Counted from the first letter of the stretch, positions 17,608 to 26,334 are shown. The stretch: DNA of 64,000 nucleotides from Paenibacillus sp. DCT19 (GCF_003268635.1 NZ_CP029639.1:4537501-4601500); one strand, 5' to 3'. Notes: generated by a model from the sequence alone, not told the origin. Numbers and translations: made by a program.

Positions 17608-18367
17608 TTACAGCGTATATTTCGCTTGCGCCTTCTCTACCTTCGCGATATAAGCTTGCGTCTCGGTAGGCAGAAGCTTCAGTGCATTCATCAGTTCTGC
17701 GTCATTGGATACACCCAGGCGTGATACACGTCCCGGTCCCGCATTGTACGCGGCGAGAGCCATTTTCACTTCTCCCCCAAAACGTTGAAGCTGAAGCGAA
17801 AGATACTTCGTTCCCCATCAATATTCTGTGCAGGGTCGAATGAATTGCTTACTCCAAGACCAGCAGCCGTTCCGTCCATCAACTGCATTAAGCCCTTGGC
17901 TCCGGCTGAGGAAACTACGTTTGGATTAAAATTGGATTCTGTATCAATAACCGCCTTGATTAACGACTCAGGCACCCCATACTTTGCACTCGCTGCAGCG
18001 ATTAAGGAATCATAATCGGTGGGTACAGTCTCTTCCCGTTCGTTGACACTGCATTCAACAGAGAGGAAAGGGATACAGTTGGACTGCTGCTTGTGGATTC
18101 TGTCAGTGGTGTACCCGAATCTGAACTATATTGGCTTCCCAATTGTAACCATAACAACCCGTCATTTGATCGTTTGGACAAACCAAGAGATGCTGAAGCT
18201 GCATCGCTACTGCTTGATCCACGGTTTCCAGTGCCTAATAGCCCGTCCATCATGTTAGCAAAATCTACAGACGAATTGGCCGCTCCGGCAGACCCGCTTG
18301 ATGGATTGGCAACGTTGGACAATTGCAGTTCAAGCAACTGCCGTGACCCAGTGGGATCAATCTGCAT
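17608..18367 (-). pseudogene. Lytic transglycosylase (SLT domain), broken by two frameshifts
   Basis: When repaired the protein has about 253 residues: a Ser/Ala-rich N-terminal region (about 1-130), then an SLT lysozyme-like domain with YGVPESLIKAVIDTESNFNP (catalytic Glu), SAGAKGLMQLM, and MALAAYNAGPGRV. Such enzymes cleave peptidoglycan between MurNAc and GlcNAc; YjbJ/CwlQ-type proteins are relatives. The three pieces lie in different frames. Adding one base to the C run at 18035-18037 joins pieces 1 and 2; adding one at 17813-17816 joins pieces 2 and 3. No signal peptide is seen. The ATG at 18367 follows GGGAGTGG by about eight bases. Two equal lesions in one gene favour a sequencing artefact. 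Confidence 0.85.
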
Positions 18368-18485
18368 GTGTATATCCACTCCCGTAAATTAAAACTATAT
18401 TCTGCCTTTATTCTACATCGTTTTACATGAATCTGCCATCATTTTCAAAAAATAAGCGCATATATATTCTTTTTTTGCACATAGA

Positions 18486-18528
18486 CGAAAAAACCTTTTT
18501 CCATCCCAGTGTCGGGAAAGAAAAAGGT
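18486..18528 (-). terminator. Terminator of the 18586 gene
   Basis: The stem ACCTTTTTC/GAAAAAGGT is followed by six T on the minus strand. It lies about 60 bases past the stop codon. The remaining 18368-18585 gap shows nothing else. Confidence 0.7.
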
Positions 18529-18585
18529 CATCATATAAAGTACTGTGTTCGTTTAAGAAGCTGCAAGAAGCATGACCTTTCGCTT

Positions 18586-18990
18586 TTATCGCGCGAATGG
18601 AATCATGAAGAAATAACTGAGCGTGGCTACAATGCCTAAACCAATTGACCAGGCACCTGCCGTTTTACGCCCATTCACAAAAGCATAATATCCGAGTACA
18701 GCCGCGACGGGTCCAAGCACGATCGACCACATGAATAATGAGGCAATCCCTGAGGCTAAACCTACATAACCTGCAACTCTGCCTGTGGATTCCATCATTG
18801 CGTCTGCCTCATGATTTTCCTGTGTACTTACCGGACGCTCAGAACGCTCGGTACGCAAAGCAGATGGAGGAGCAACCTCCGCACCGTACTCTTCTCGATG
18901 TTCGCGTCTTGGATAGTCAACGCGTTCCCGAGATTTCTTGTCCTCTGCTTCAGAGCGCTTAATCAGAAGATCTTTGTAATCATTTTTCAT
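18586..18990 (-). CDS. Small membrane protein with charged N-terminal half
   Basis: 134 residues. The first 65 are highly charged and probably disordered (KRSEAEDKKSRERVDYPRRE). The rest forms two hydrophobic helices (about 70-98 and 108-130) with a Gly-rich turn, similar in style to DUF4190 membrane modules. AATGGAGGTGCTTAGTA precedes the ATG, so expression is likely. No function can be assigned. It is 35 bases from a DUF1540 gene on the same strand and may be cotranscribed with it. Confidence 0.6.
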   Translation of the reverse strand: MKNDYKDLLIKRSEAEDKKSRERVDYPRREHREEYGAEVAPPSALRTERSERPVSTQENHEADAMMESTGRVAGYVGLASGIASLFMWSIVLGPVAAVLGYYAFVNGRKTAGAWSIGLGIVATLSYFFMIPFAR

Positions 18991-19025
18991 TACTAAGCAC
19001 CTCCATTAAGAATAGGAATGACTGC

Positions 19026-19244
19026 TCATTTGGGTTTGAACGTGTGACAGCATGTGGCAGAGGATGTTCTGGCATGATCGTGATGATCGGAATCGAATGT
19101 CTCTCCAGCGAATTCCTCATGTAGACGGCGGGTAGCATGCTGATCGATATCAATCATGATGGCATCCGCCTGACAGAAGTTGTTTTCGCCCCAGTAGTTA
19201 CAGTTAGAGACGCTGCATTTAACGATTGGCTTTTCATGACTCAT
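19026..19244 (-). CDS. DUF1540 cysteine-containing small protein
   Basis: 72 residues with the Cys pattern VKCSVSNCNYWGENNFCQA near the N-terminus and CCHTF at the C-terminus, plus a His/Asp-rich middle. This is the DUF1540 family, small proteins found mainly in spore formers and probably metal binding; the role is unknown. GCGAGGTGATAA precedes the ATG. Confidence 0.8.
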   Translation of the reverse strand: MSHEKPIVKCSVSNCNYWGENNFCQADAIMIDIDQHATRRLHEEFAGETFDSDHHDHARTSSATCCHTFKPK

Positions 19245-19353
19245 TATTTATCACCTCGCACCTATTGTCTCCACGGTAATAATCAGCTATTCCCGTTCAA
19301 AATGTCAGATGATGACATGCATCTATTCCCTCTCCCAGCTATTGGTCAGAACA

Positions 19354-19381
19354 CAAAAAAGCCGCCAAAATAGGCGGCTTC
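19354..19381 (-). terminator. Terminator of the ypuI-like gene
   Basis: The stem GCCGCC/GGCGGC with loop AAAATA is followed by six T on the minus strand. It lies 37 bases past the stop at 19418. Confidence 0.85.
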
Positions 19382-19417
19382 ATTCATTGATATCTTTAGT
19401 TTACATGTAATCTGAGC

Positions 19418-19924
19418 TTAAGCGTGGTTACGTTGGTTCTGCATCCGACGCTGAGTCAAGTAATCACTTTCATAGAAAGCCAAGTCGTCGCGCAATTCTT
19501 CATACGTTTTGGAAATCTCAAGAATGACGTCACGGACTGCGCGGATAGGCTTGTCACGGAAGCGAATTGCATCTTGCCCTGTGTAAGCATATCTGCCGTC
19601 TTCAGAATAACATTCATTTTTGGGATAGAAAAAGCTATTCACACTTTGGTGATACGTATTATAAAGCGCCTTTTCTGCAAAATCGACATCGAAATTAGCA
19701 CGACGCAGCACAACGCCAAGTTTTTCGTAAGAAACTTCAGAAAAAACAAGCAAATGACGGAGATCCGAAAGAAATCCTTTGTAGAACGTTGTTGATTCTT
19801 CCGTCTGATTCTGATCCAGTTCAGGCAAAGCATTTTCGTTCAAAAATTGTTCAATCCGGTCGATAGCAGGTTTTAACTTTTCCCTAGTTGACTCACAAAT
19901 TTTCTGTACATTGGCTGCTGACAT
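19418..19924 (-). CDS. YpuI-like (DUF3907) protein
   Basis: 168 residues, mostly helical and soluble, with FYKGFLSDLRHLLVFSEVSYEKLGVVLRR in the first half (given as two adjoining blocks FYKGFLSDLRHLL and VFSEVSYEKLGVVL) and FFYPKNECYSEDGRYAYTG in the second. This matches the DUF3907 family of Bacillus subtilis YpuI, of unknown function. It has its own terminator and starts with a typical AGGGGGAGCTACC site before the ATG. The 292 bases up to the protease gene show no further gene. Confidence 0.7.
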   Translation of the reverse strand: MSAANVQKICESTREKLKPAIDRIEQFLNENALPELDQNQTEESTTFYKGFLSDLRHLLVFSEVSYEKLGVVLRRANFDVDFAEKALYNTYHQSVNSFFYPKNECYSEDGRYAYTGQDAIRFRDKPIRAVRDVILEISKTYEELRDDLAFYESDYLTQRRMQNQRNHA

Positions 19925-20216
19925 AAAGGTAGCTCCCCCTTAAATAAGTCCTTACATATAGGTAGGTCGGGCGGTGAACTTCACCTGACCTTCAATTCTC
20001 AGGTACTATCCTACCATAAAAAGCTGACGAGCGGTATCCCATAATCCAAGCGTTGTATTCATGTGTTCCACGATCTTCATTGCAAAACGCTACGCATGGT
20101 CTAGATCTGCATAAAAATATCTGCTTTTCCTAACGATAGAACTATGCACGGACAACGATGAGAACCTAAGCAAGGTTCAGATTATTGTCCTAATTCCAGA
20201 GGAGGTTACCATCTCG

Positions 20217-22106
20217 ATGTCTAAACCAAAATGGATTAACTGGGTTATCGCTGCAGGTGTAGGAACACTTGCACTAACCCTGCTTCTACCAACATCCAAC
20301 AATCGCACACTGCCAGAACACAGTGCGTTACCTGATGCTCCTCACGTGGAGCAAGGGAATAAACAGCGCCTGAAAGTACAAGACGTAAAAAAAACGGATC
20401 TCCTCACCCGAATGGATGCGAAACAGCATCTAAGCACGATGTTAGAGAAAACCTCCAGCATGTCAGATTCAGAATTGCGTAAGTATGTGCAAGACCTTCA
20501 ACATTCTCACACACACATTCGTTCTCTCATGTTCATGGACAATACATCCGGTTCACAGCGTCACCAGTTTGGCAAAGACCTGCCACAAGGAAGTAAATTG
20601 GAGCAACAACGATTCGATCATTCTCTTAGCCTAGCCAAAAAAGCCGTTATGAAACGTCAGAGCTTCGAGTCGTCTTCATTTTCCATGGGAAAAGAAAAGT
20701 ACTTTGTGCTAGGTCAGCCTTCCAAAGATGGCAAACAAGCAGTCATCGCCCTATTCAGCCAAAACGTGCTTAATGCAGTCGAACAGCACCAACGTAAAAA
20801 TCTACGTATGATTCCTTATCCTCGAGAAGGCAAATTCAAAATCGAATCGGTGCATCCGGATACCTTAAACGAAATCACGGTCAAAACAGGGCATGATAAC
20901 GCAAATGCCAGCCATTTTTATGAAAATGAAATCGTAATTCGTTTCCGACAGGAGCCGGGTGAACGTGACATGCGTATCATTAAATCTGACTTGCGAACAC
21001 AGTCTGCTCGCAAATTGGGATACACGTATGTTTTCCGGTCAGAACATATGAATTATGAACAGCTGCATTCCTATTTCGAACGTAAATGGAATCCACTTTA
21101 TATGGAGCCCCACTACATGTATTTAACCAATGAAACACTGTCTGAAAAGGATAATTCGGCCGAAGTCACCGTTCCTAACGATATTTTGTTCACCGATTAT
21201 CAATGGAACCTGCCTGCGATCGAAACCAACCGAGGGTGGAACATTTCAAAAGGAAACAAGGATGTTATTGTGGCCGTGGTGGATACCGGGGTAGACGTCA
21301 ATCACCCTGATCTCAAAGGTAAGCTGCTTGAAGGATACAATGTAATCGACCCAGCTAGTAAACCTCTTGATGATGTCGGTCATGGTACACACGTTGCTGG
21401 AATTATCGGGGCGATCGTTAACAACAATGAGGGTGTAGCTGGAATGAGCTGGTACAATAATGTACTTCCAGTTAAAGTTCTGGATAGTTCGGGTTCAGGC
21501 ACGACATATGCTGTTGCTGAAGGGATTATCTGGGCAGCAGATCATGGAGCCAAGGTCATTAACATGAGCTTAGGAAACTACGCCGATGCTCAATTTCTTC
21601 ATGATGCAATCAAATATGCATTTGACCGCGACATTGTGCTGATCGCCGCCACAGGTAACGATAATACAGAACGTCCAGGGTATCCGGCTGCCTATCCTGA
21701 AGTATTTGCCGTCTCTGCTACTGATCCTGACATGAATAAAGCCTCTTACTCCAACTATGGAGACTACGTTGATGTCATGGCACCAGGCACAAGCATTGCG
21801 AGCACCTACCCGGACAACCAGTATGCCGCATTGTCGGGAACATCCATGGCGAGTCCCCATGTGGCCGCGCTTGCTGGTTTAATTCGTTCGATTAATCCTG
21901 ATCTAACGAATACTGAAGTGATGGATCTTATGCGCCAGAGCGTGATTGACCTTGGCGATCCTGGTCACGATAAATATTATGGATACGGCCAAGTGGATGT
22001 CTACAAAGCATTGCAAGCGGCATCGAGCAACAGTGCCCCTCTGCAATTTTGGCCACAACATGTGAGACAGCAAATGGACAATACGATGAAAAAATATACG
22101 AAGTGA
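20217..22106 (+). CDS. Subtilisin-like serine protease (S8 family) with long N-terminal propeptide
   Basis: 629 residues, exported. An uncleaved or cleaved signal helix (about 5-25, INWVIAAGVGTLALTLLL) is followed by a propeptide region of about 310 residues, including EIVIRFRQEPGERD. The peptidase domain (about 335-600) has the catalytic triad: Asp in VVDTGVDVNHPDLKG (near 356), His in GHGTHVAGI (near 389) and Ser in GTSMASPHVAALAG (near 543). It ends soon after the domain with no anchor or repeats. Secreted S8 enzymes degrade extracellular protein or process surface proteins. GAGGAGG lies about twelve bases before the ATG, and a terminator follows at 22132. Confidence 0.92.
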   Translation: MSKPKWINWVIAAGVGTLALTLLLPTSNNRTLPEHSALPDAPHVEQGNKQRLKVQDVKKTDLLTRMDAKQHLSTMLEKTSSMSDSELRKYVQDLQHSHTHIRSLMFMDNTSGSQRHQFGKDLPQGSKLEQQRFDHSLSLAKKAVMKRQSFESSSFSMGKEKYFVLGQPSKDGKQAVIALFSQNVLNAVEQHQRKNLRMIPYPREGKFKIESVHPDTLNEITVKTGHDNANASHFYENEIVIRFRQEPGERDMRIIKSDLRTQSARKLGYTYVFRSEHMNYEQLHSYFERKWNPLYMEPHYMYLTNETLSEKDNSAEVTVPNDILFTDYQWNLPAIETNRGWNISKGNKDVIVAVVDTGVDVNHPDLKGKLLEGYNVIDPASKPLDDVGHGTHVAGIIGAIVNNNEGVAGMSWYNNVLPVKVLDSSGSGTTYAVAEGIIWAADHGAKVINMSLGNYADAQFLHDAIKYAFDRDIVLIAATGNDNTERPGYPAAYPEVFAVSATDPDMNKASYSNYGDYVDVMAPGTSIASTYPDNQYAALSGTSMASPHVAALAGLIRSINPDLTNTEVMDLMRQSVIDLGDPGHDKYYGYGQVDVYKALQAASSNSAPLQFWPQHVRQQMDNTMKKYTK

Positions 22107-22131
22107 GCGTATATATATATCCTACAACAAC

Positions 22132-22166
22132 AAAAGCAGCTGCGCCCCGGGCGTATGCTGCTTTTT
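22132..22166 (+). terminator. Terminator of the subtilase gene
   Basis: The stem AAAAGCAGC/GCTGCTTTTT contains an inner GCGCCC/GGGCGT helix and ends in five T. It lies 26 bases past the stop codon. Confidence 0.85.
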
Positions 22167-22209
22167 GATATGGTATCACTGTTGTTATTCCCGGGGGCTT
22201 AGGCTGCGC

Positions 22210-22473
22210 TTAACGTTTACGCGAAGCTGTACGGGATTTGCTTGATTTTTTGGCAGATTTCTTTTTGCCTTTGTAGCTGGATACATAACCCATGCCCATG
22301 TCTTCTTCTTTCACTACGACAGGATACATATGGTGAGGAATCGGCACGCAGTGGTGTTTTTTGATAACCTCGATTGGATGAATCACAGGTACGATTTGTG
22401 GAATGTAGTAGTCTTGCACAACCTGGATAGGATCACAGACAATCGGGCAAACCGGTGGACAGAAATGGTTCAT
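22210..22473 (-). CDS. CotD-like spore coat protein
   Basis: 87 residues: a Cys/Pro-rich start (FCPPVCPIVCDPIQVV), a Tyr/Pro/Val-rich middle with HHCVPIPHHMYPVVV, and a very basic Lys/Ser/Arg tail (KGKKKSAKKSSKSRTASRKR). The first half is the pattern of the CotD inner spore coat family; the basic tail is unusual and may bind polyanions such as DNA or coat polymers. AAAGGGAG lies eleven bases before the ATG. It is a single gene and expression is probably late mother cell, though no SigK promoter was verified. Confidence 0.75.
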   Translation of the reverse strand: MNHFCPPVCPIVCDPIQVVQDYYIPQIVPVIHPIEVIKKHHCVPIPHHMYPVVVKEEDMGMGYVSSYKGKKKSAKKSSKSRTASRKR

Positions 22474-22558
22474 TTCAAAACCAACTCCCTTTCAAGTGAT
22501 ACTATAACGTATTGCATGAGGACGAAAGTGGATTGGATGTATGTCCATTTTTGAGAAA

Positions 22559-24079
22559 TTAAATAAGCGGGAGCCTGTCCGCACTCGCCCCTCCCTTAAG
22601 CGGGGCTTCGTTTGCGATCACATGACATAAGACACGCAGACCTTCGCACAAATGCTCCTGGTCTGTCACTGTGAAACAAATTCGCAGACTCGAAGTGTCC
22701 GGTTCCCCTACATAACAAGCTGAGCCCGGCAAAAAGGAAACCCCTGCTGCCAGCGCGTGTCTGTGCAGTTCCCGCATGTCCATGCCATCAGGCAGTTGCA
22801 ACCACAGGTTCAACCCTCCGTCCGGTAAAACCCAGAACATGCCTGGTGGTGCATGTGCTTCTAAGACAGCCGATGCCGCACGCAATCTAGCGCACAGCTC
22901 ATCTCGAAGCTTGCGGATGTACAGGCTATACTGATGCTGAATGAAGGACTGCAACGCTTTTTGAGTTAACAGCGGACTGCCTAGATCTGCCGTAGATTTC
23001 GCAGCTACCAATCGGGTTAGGACACTCCCATCTGCAATAGCACAGGCGACACGACAACCTGGTGATAATACTTTGCTGAACGTTTTCAGGTATACGACAT
23101 GCCCGGTTGTATCCATCGACTTAATGGAGGCTGGAGGCGGATCGCGGAAATAAAGATCAGAGAACGGATCATCCTCCAGAATGAGGCAATGGTAGCTTTG
23201 AGCCAAATTCAGCAACTGTGCTCGCCTTTGAGCACTCATCGTGATGCCCGTGGGATTATGAAATGTTGGAATGGTATAGATTAACTTCGGCGGATGAGTA
23301 TCGCATAACCTCGTCAACAGATCAATGCGCATCCCTTCATCATCCATTGGTACGGTAATAATTTTGGCGCCTCTGCTCGTAAATACATCGATGGCTCCCG
23401 TGTACGTCGGGGCTTCCATGTAAACCACATCACCAGGACCTACAAATGTCCGAGCCACCAGATCAATGCCTTGCTGCGTACCGCTAGTAATTAACATGCG
23501 CTCAGGCATAACCTGCAGACCTCTTTCTGCAAAATGATCCGCAAACGTCTGACGAAGCTCTCGATCTCCTTGGAACGAACCATATGCAGCCATCCGTTCC
23601 GGATGATCTGAAGAGAGGCGATAAGCACTCTCAATAATCTCGCGTGTAGGCAACAATTCAGGCTGGATGGCAGACATATGGAGCTCATACCGCACTTGTG
23701 GGGAAGCGTCGAAGTGTCGCCAGAGCTGAGCCCGGGGTAAATAATCTACTAGTGCCATCTGCCAGTTCCACGGTGTGTTTTTCTCCCCGTTTCCTTGAAC
23801 AGGATACATTTTATCTATATTTTCGCTTCTCTCGGACTCCTGCACTCCCCGAACATAACAACCTTTGCCTTGAGAACACGTAATTAATTGAATTGCTTCA
23901 AGCTCCGCATATGCTTTGGACACCGTCACTAAACTTACACCAAGGTCTGAGGTGAGCTTTCGGACGGATGGCAGACGGGTTCCTGGTTCAATAAGCCCAG
24001 ATCGGATACGATCTGCAAGAGTAAGTGCAATCTGTATGTACAATTTCGTGCGACTTCCCCGTTTCAGTTCGATATGCAT
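22559..24079 (-). CDS. MocR-type GntR regulator with PLP aminotransferase-like domain
   Basis: 506 residues. A GntR winged helix-turn-helix domain (about 1-75: YIQIALTLADRIRSGLIEPG, then LPSVRKLTSDLGVSLVTVSKAYAELE written here as two parts) is followed by a fold-type I aminotransferase domain (about 130-490) with LITSGTQQGIDLV, IYTIPTFHNPTG, EDDPFSDLYF and the PLP lysine in KTFSKVLSPGCR. MocR proteins sense PLP or a PLP adduct and control nearby genes; the divergent aminotransferase gene is the likely target. GGGAGGACGGG precedes the ATG. Confidence 0.88.
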   Translation of the reverse strand: MHIELKRGSRTKLYIQIALTLADRIRSGLIEPGTRLPSVRKLTSDLGVSLVTVSKAYAELEAIQLITCSQGKGCYVRGVQESERSENIDKMYPVQGNGEKNTPWNWQMALVDYLPRAQLWRHFDASPQVRYELHMSAIQPELLPTREIIESAYRLSSDHPERMAAYGSFQGDRELRQTFADHFAERGLQVMPERMLITSGTQQGIDLVARTFVGPGDVVYMEAPTYTGAIDVFTSRGAKIITVPMDDEGMRIDLLTRLCDTHPPKLIYTIPTFHNPTGITMSAQRRAQLLNLAQSYHCLILEDDPFSDLYFRDPPPASIKSMDTTGHVVYLKTFSKVLSPGCRVACAIADGSVLTRLVAAKSTADLGSPLLTQKALQSFIQHQYSLYIRKLRDELCARLRAASAVLEAHAPPGMFWVLPDGGLNLWLQLPDGMDMRELHRHALAAGVSFLPGSACYVGEPDTSSLRICFTVTDQEHLCEGLRVLCHVIANEAPLKGGASADRLPLI

Positions 24080-24095
24080 TGTTCCCGTCCTCCCA

Positions 24096-24123
24096 ACTGT
24101 TATGATCTACATTTTACTGTTAT
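24096..24123. promoter_or_regulatory. Candidate MocR operator: ACTGTTAT direct repeats
   Basis: ACTGTTAT occurs at 24096-24103 and again at 24116-24123, exactly 20 bases apart, in the region before the mocR-type gene. A third copy in inverse orientation (ATAACAGT) lies at 24237-24244, before the aminotransferase start. MocR regulators often bind spaced direct repeats, so this is a plausible operator set. Confidence 0.4.
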
Positions 24124-24167
24124 ACAGTTTCGGTCTATTATAGAATATAACATTACTTTAAGTTCGT

Positions 24168-24228
24168 GTTCAAAGGTTCGTTTTTCGTACGAAGACGATG
24201 GAAAAAGCTGCAAAACGAACTTTATGAA
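24168..24228. repeat. Short inverted repeat, related to the 25509 element
   Basis: A left arm beginning GTTCAAAGGTTCGTTTT is mirrored by AAAACGAACTTTATGAA at the right. Its beginning resembles the left end of the 205-bp element at 25509 (GTTCAAAAAGTCCGTTTTT), including a nearby TACGAA. It lies in the divergent promoter region of the mocR-type gene. Confidence 0.5.
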
Positions 24229-24267
24229 GCACCTCTATAACAGTGAATAACAGGAGATGAGAACACA

Positions 24268-25493
24268 ATGAATATCCCTTGGTCTAAAATGGCACTAAAC
24301 ACACCCTCCTCTGTCGTTCGCGACATGTTGCAGGCAGCTCAGGCTCCGGGCATGATTTCATTAGCAGGAGGTTTACCCGCACAATCATCCTTCCCTTTGG
24401 AAGCGATTCGGGTGGCGTATGAAAAAGTATTTGCGTCCGGATCATCCGCTCTTCAATATGCAGAAACGGAAGGATATCGTCCGCTTCGTGCCAAAATCGC
24501 GGAACGCCTTGAATCCAAAGGCATCCCCGCTTCTCCAGATCATATGCTTCTGACTACAGGATCTCAGCAATCCATTGACCTTGTATGTCGTATTCTGCTT
24601 GATCCGGGTGACCGTGTACTGGTTGAATCACCAACCTATCTGGCTGCGCTTCAAGTTATTCATTCCTACCAGGCAATATCTCACGGTGTAAGCTGTGATG
24701 ACGAAGGAATGTTACCTGAATCATTAGAAGAACTGCTGCAATTGCATCGTCCAAAATTGGTCTACATCAACCCAACCTTCTCTAACCCTTCGGGTAAAGT
24801 GTGGAGCCGTGAAAGACGTCAGAGAGCAGTAGATCTTTGCCGAAAATACGGTGTCCTGATTTTGGAGGACGACCCGTACGGCGAGATTCGTTTTAATCCA
24901 GAAGAACTGGATGCACCAGCGCTTGCAGAATTGGATGCTGCTTATGAAGGACCTTCCAACGTTATCTACACCAGCACCTTCTCCAAAACAGTTGCTCCTG
25001 GACTTCGTACAGGCTGGATCCTAGCTGCACCAGACATTGTTAAAATAGCGGCAAGAGCTAAACAGGGTGCGGATCTACACTCAAGCAGCATTGACCAAAG
25101 AGCCCTTCATGCACTGATGGAGACATTTGATCTGGATGAACACATTCGTGGAATTTCCGCTGATTATAAACAGCGTATGGAGAAAATGACTGAGCTTATG
25201 ACGAAGAAAGCTTGGGAAGGGATCTCGTGGAATTCACCGCAAGGGGAATGTTCCTCTGGCTCGAATTACCTGAATCGATGTCTGCCAGCAATCTGTTCAC
25301 TTACGGCATTCAGGAAAAAGTATGTATCGTTCCTGGTGATTCCTTCTATGCCGGCACGCCTGAATTGAACCGGATGCGGATTAACTTCACCCACACCGAT
25401 CCAGACCTGCTGCCTGAGGCTGTAGAACGTATGGATCGCGCGATTAAACGCTGGCATGCTTCGGTACAATCCGATGCTACAGTGACCATGTAA
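24268..25493 (+). pseudogene. PLP-dependent aminotransferase (LysN/2-aminoadipate type), frameshifted
   Basis: Repaired length is about 408 residues, a fold-type I aminotransferase. Visible elements: ISLAGGLPAQSSFP near the N-terminus, TTGSQQSIDLV, YINPTFSNPSG, LEDDPYGEIRF, the PLP lysine in TSTFSKTVAPGLR (near 235-247), and the C-terminal NRMRINFTHTDPDLL with the substrate-carboxylate Arg. The N-terminal 330 residues and the last 80 are in different frames. Adding one base to the G run at 25243-25246 gives SPQGGMFLWLELPES across the junction. GGAGATGAG precedes the ATG. The substrate is unknown; it is probably controlled by the divergent MocR-type regulator. Confidence 0.85.
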
Positions 25494-25508
25494 TTACTGA
25501 TAGAGGAC

Positions 25509-25713
25509 GTTCAAAAAGTCCGTTTTTGATTACGAAAGATGCGCGAGCGGCATCTCAGCATCGAAGATGGGATTCAGCCGAAATAAGTGGAGGCTTACGA
25601 AGCTTGTTTCCTTCGGAAACAATGTAGTTGCTCACGTAGGTTTGCCTACGCTCCGCTACTCCATTTCTACCTTCATCCCATCTTCTCGGTACTGAAAACC
25701 GTCCTTTTTGAAC
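25509..25713. repeat. 205-bp MITE-like element with terminal inverted repeats
   Basis: The ends GTTCAAAAAGTCCGTTTT (25509-25526) and AAAACCGTCCTTTTTGAAC (25695-25713) are inverted copies with small differences. Inside are further paired segments: GAAGATGGGAT near 25565 with ATCCCATCTTC near 25675, GTTTCC/GGAAAC, and CGTAGG/CCTACG. It has no reading frame of note. The folded form would be a branched cruciform or RNA. It fits a non-autonomous mobile or palindromic intergenic repeat. Confidence 0.7.
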
Positions 25714-25720
25714 ACGCACC

Positions 25721-25765
25721 GATAGTCGCATTTATATTGCATATTGCAGTATAAATGCGACCATC
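25721..25765. repeat. Long hairpin upstream of rnpB terminator region
   Basis: GTCGCATTTATA and TATAAATGCGAC arms extend to TTGCA/TGCAG with single mismatches, a stem of about 20 bp. There is no T run on either side, so its role is unclear. Confidence 0.6.
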
Positions 25766-25791
25766 GCTCACTTGATCAATAGCAAATAAAT

Positions 25792-25830
25792 ATGGCGTCA
25801 GATTCCGTAAAGATCGGATTCTGACGCCAT
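25792..25830 (-). terminator. Strong hairpin downstream of rnpB
   Basis: The arms ATGGCGTCAGAATCC and GGAATCTGACGCCAT pair over 15 positions with one mismatch. On the minus strand it is followed by ATATTTATTTG, a weak T tract. It lies about 80 bases past the rnpB 3' end and probably terminates it. Confidence 0.5.
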
Positions 25831-25910
25831 CTCTGTTATTACGCTATGTTCATCATGAGAATTACCATTCACATGAATGAATTCCAAATGACTAGCTGTT
25901 GTTGCAGTTA

Positions 25911-26320
25911 GGAAAGCTTACCGTAAGCCGGGTTCTGTGCTCTTCGTGGTCCATACGGGAACTACCCTCCCACCACAAGCGACAATCATCTATCTAGGCC
26001 ATACATTGCTGTACAGCTCAAGCGACCAACCTAGACACACCTCGGGCTAAGGCTGTCTCCTCCAAAGAGTCGACTGTGTCCCATTAGGTCTTGCTCCAGA
26101 TGGGGTTTACCAGGAACGAAGTCACCAGCGTTCCTCGGGGTCTCTTACACCTCGGTTCCATCCTTGCCTGTGCCGGAAAATCCGGCCATCGGCGGTCCAT
26201 TTCTGTGGCACTATCCTTCAACTCGCGCTGACTGGACGTTATCCAGCATCCTGCCCTGTGGAGCCCGGACTTTCCTCTCGTGGCAACAAGGCCACCAGCG
26301 ATTGTCTGTCAAGCTTTCCG
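25911..26320 (-). ncRNA. rnpB: RNase P RNA (A-type-like)
   Basis: The catalytic RNA that trims tRNA 5' ends. On the minus strand it begins GGAAAGCTTGACAG and has the universal segment GAGGAAAGTCCGGGCTCC, then GTGCCACAGAAATGGACCGCC, GGTAAACCCC, GCAAGACC, CTAGATAGATGATTGTC and ACAGAACCCGGCTTACG. The 3' end GTAAGCTTTCC pairs with the 5' end as helix P1. The order of these blocks follows the ancestral A-type RNA of E. coli rather than the B-type of Bacillus subtilis, which has GCCACAGTGACG and a different middle. Ends are set from helix P1 and are accurate to a few bases. Confidence 0.93.
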
Positions 26321-26334
26321 AAACAACATTACAT

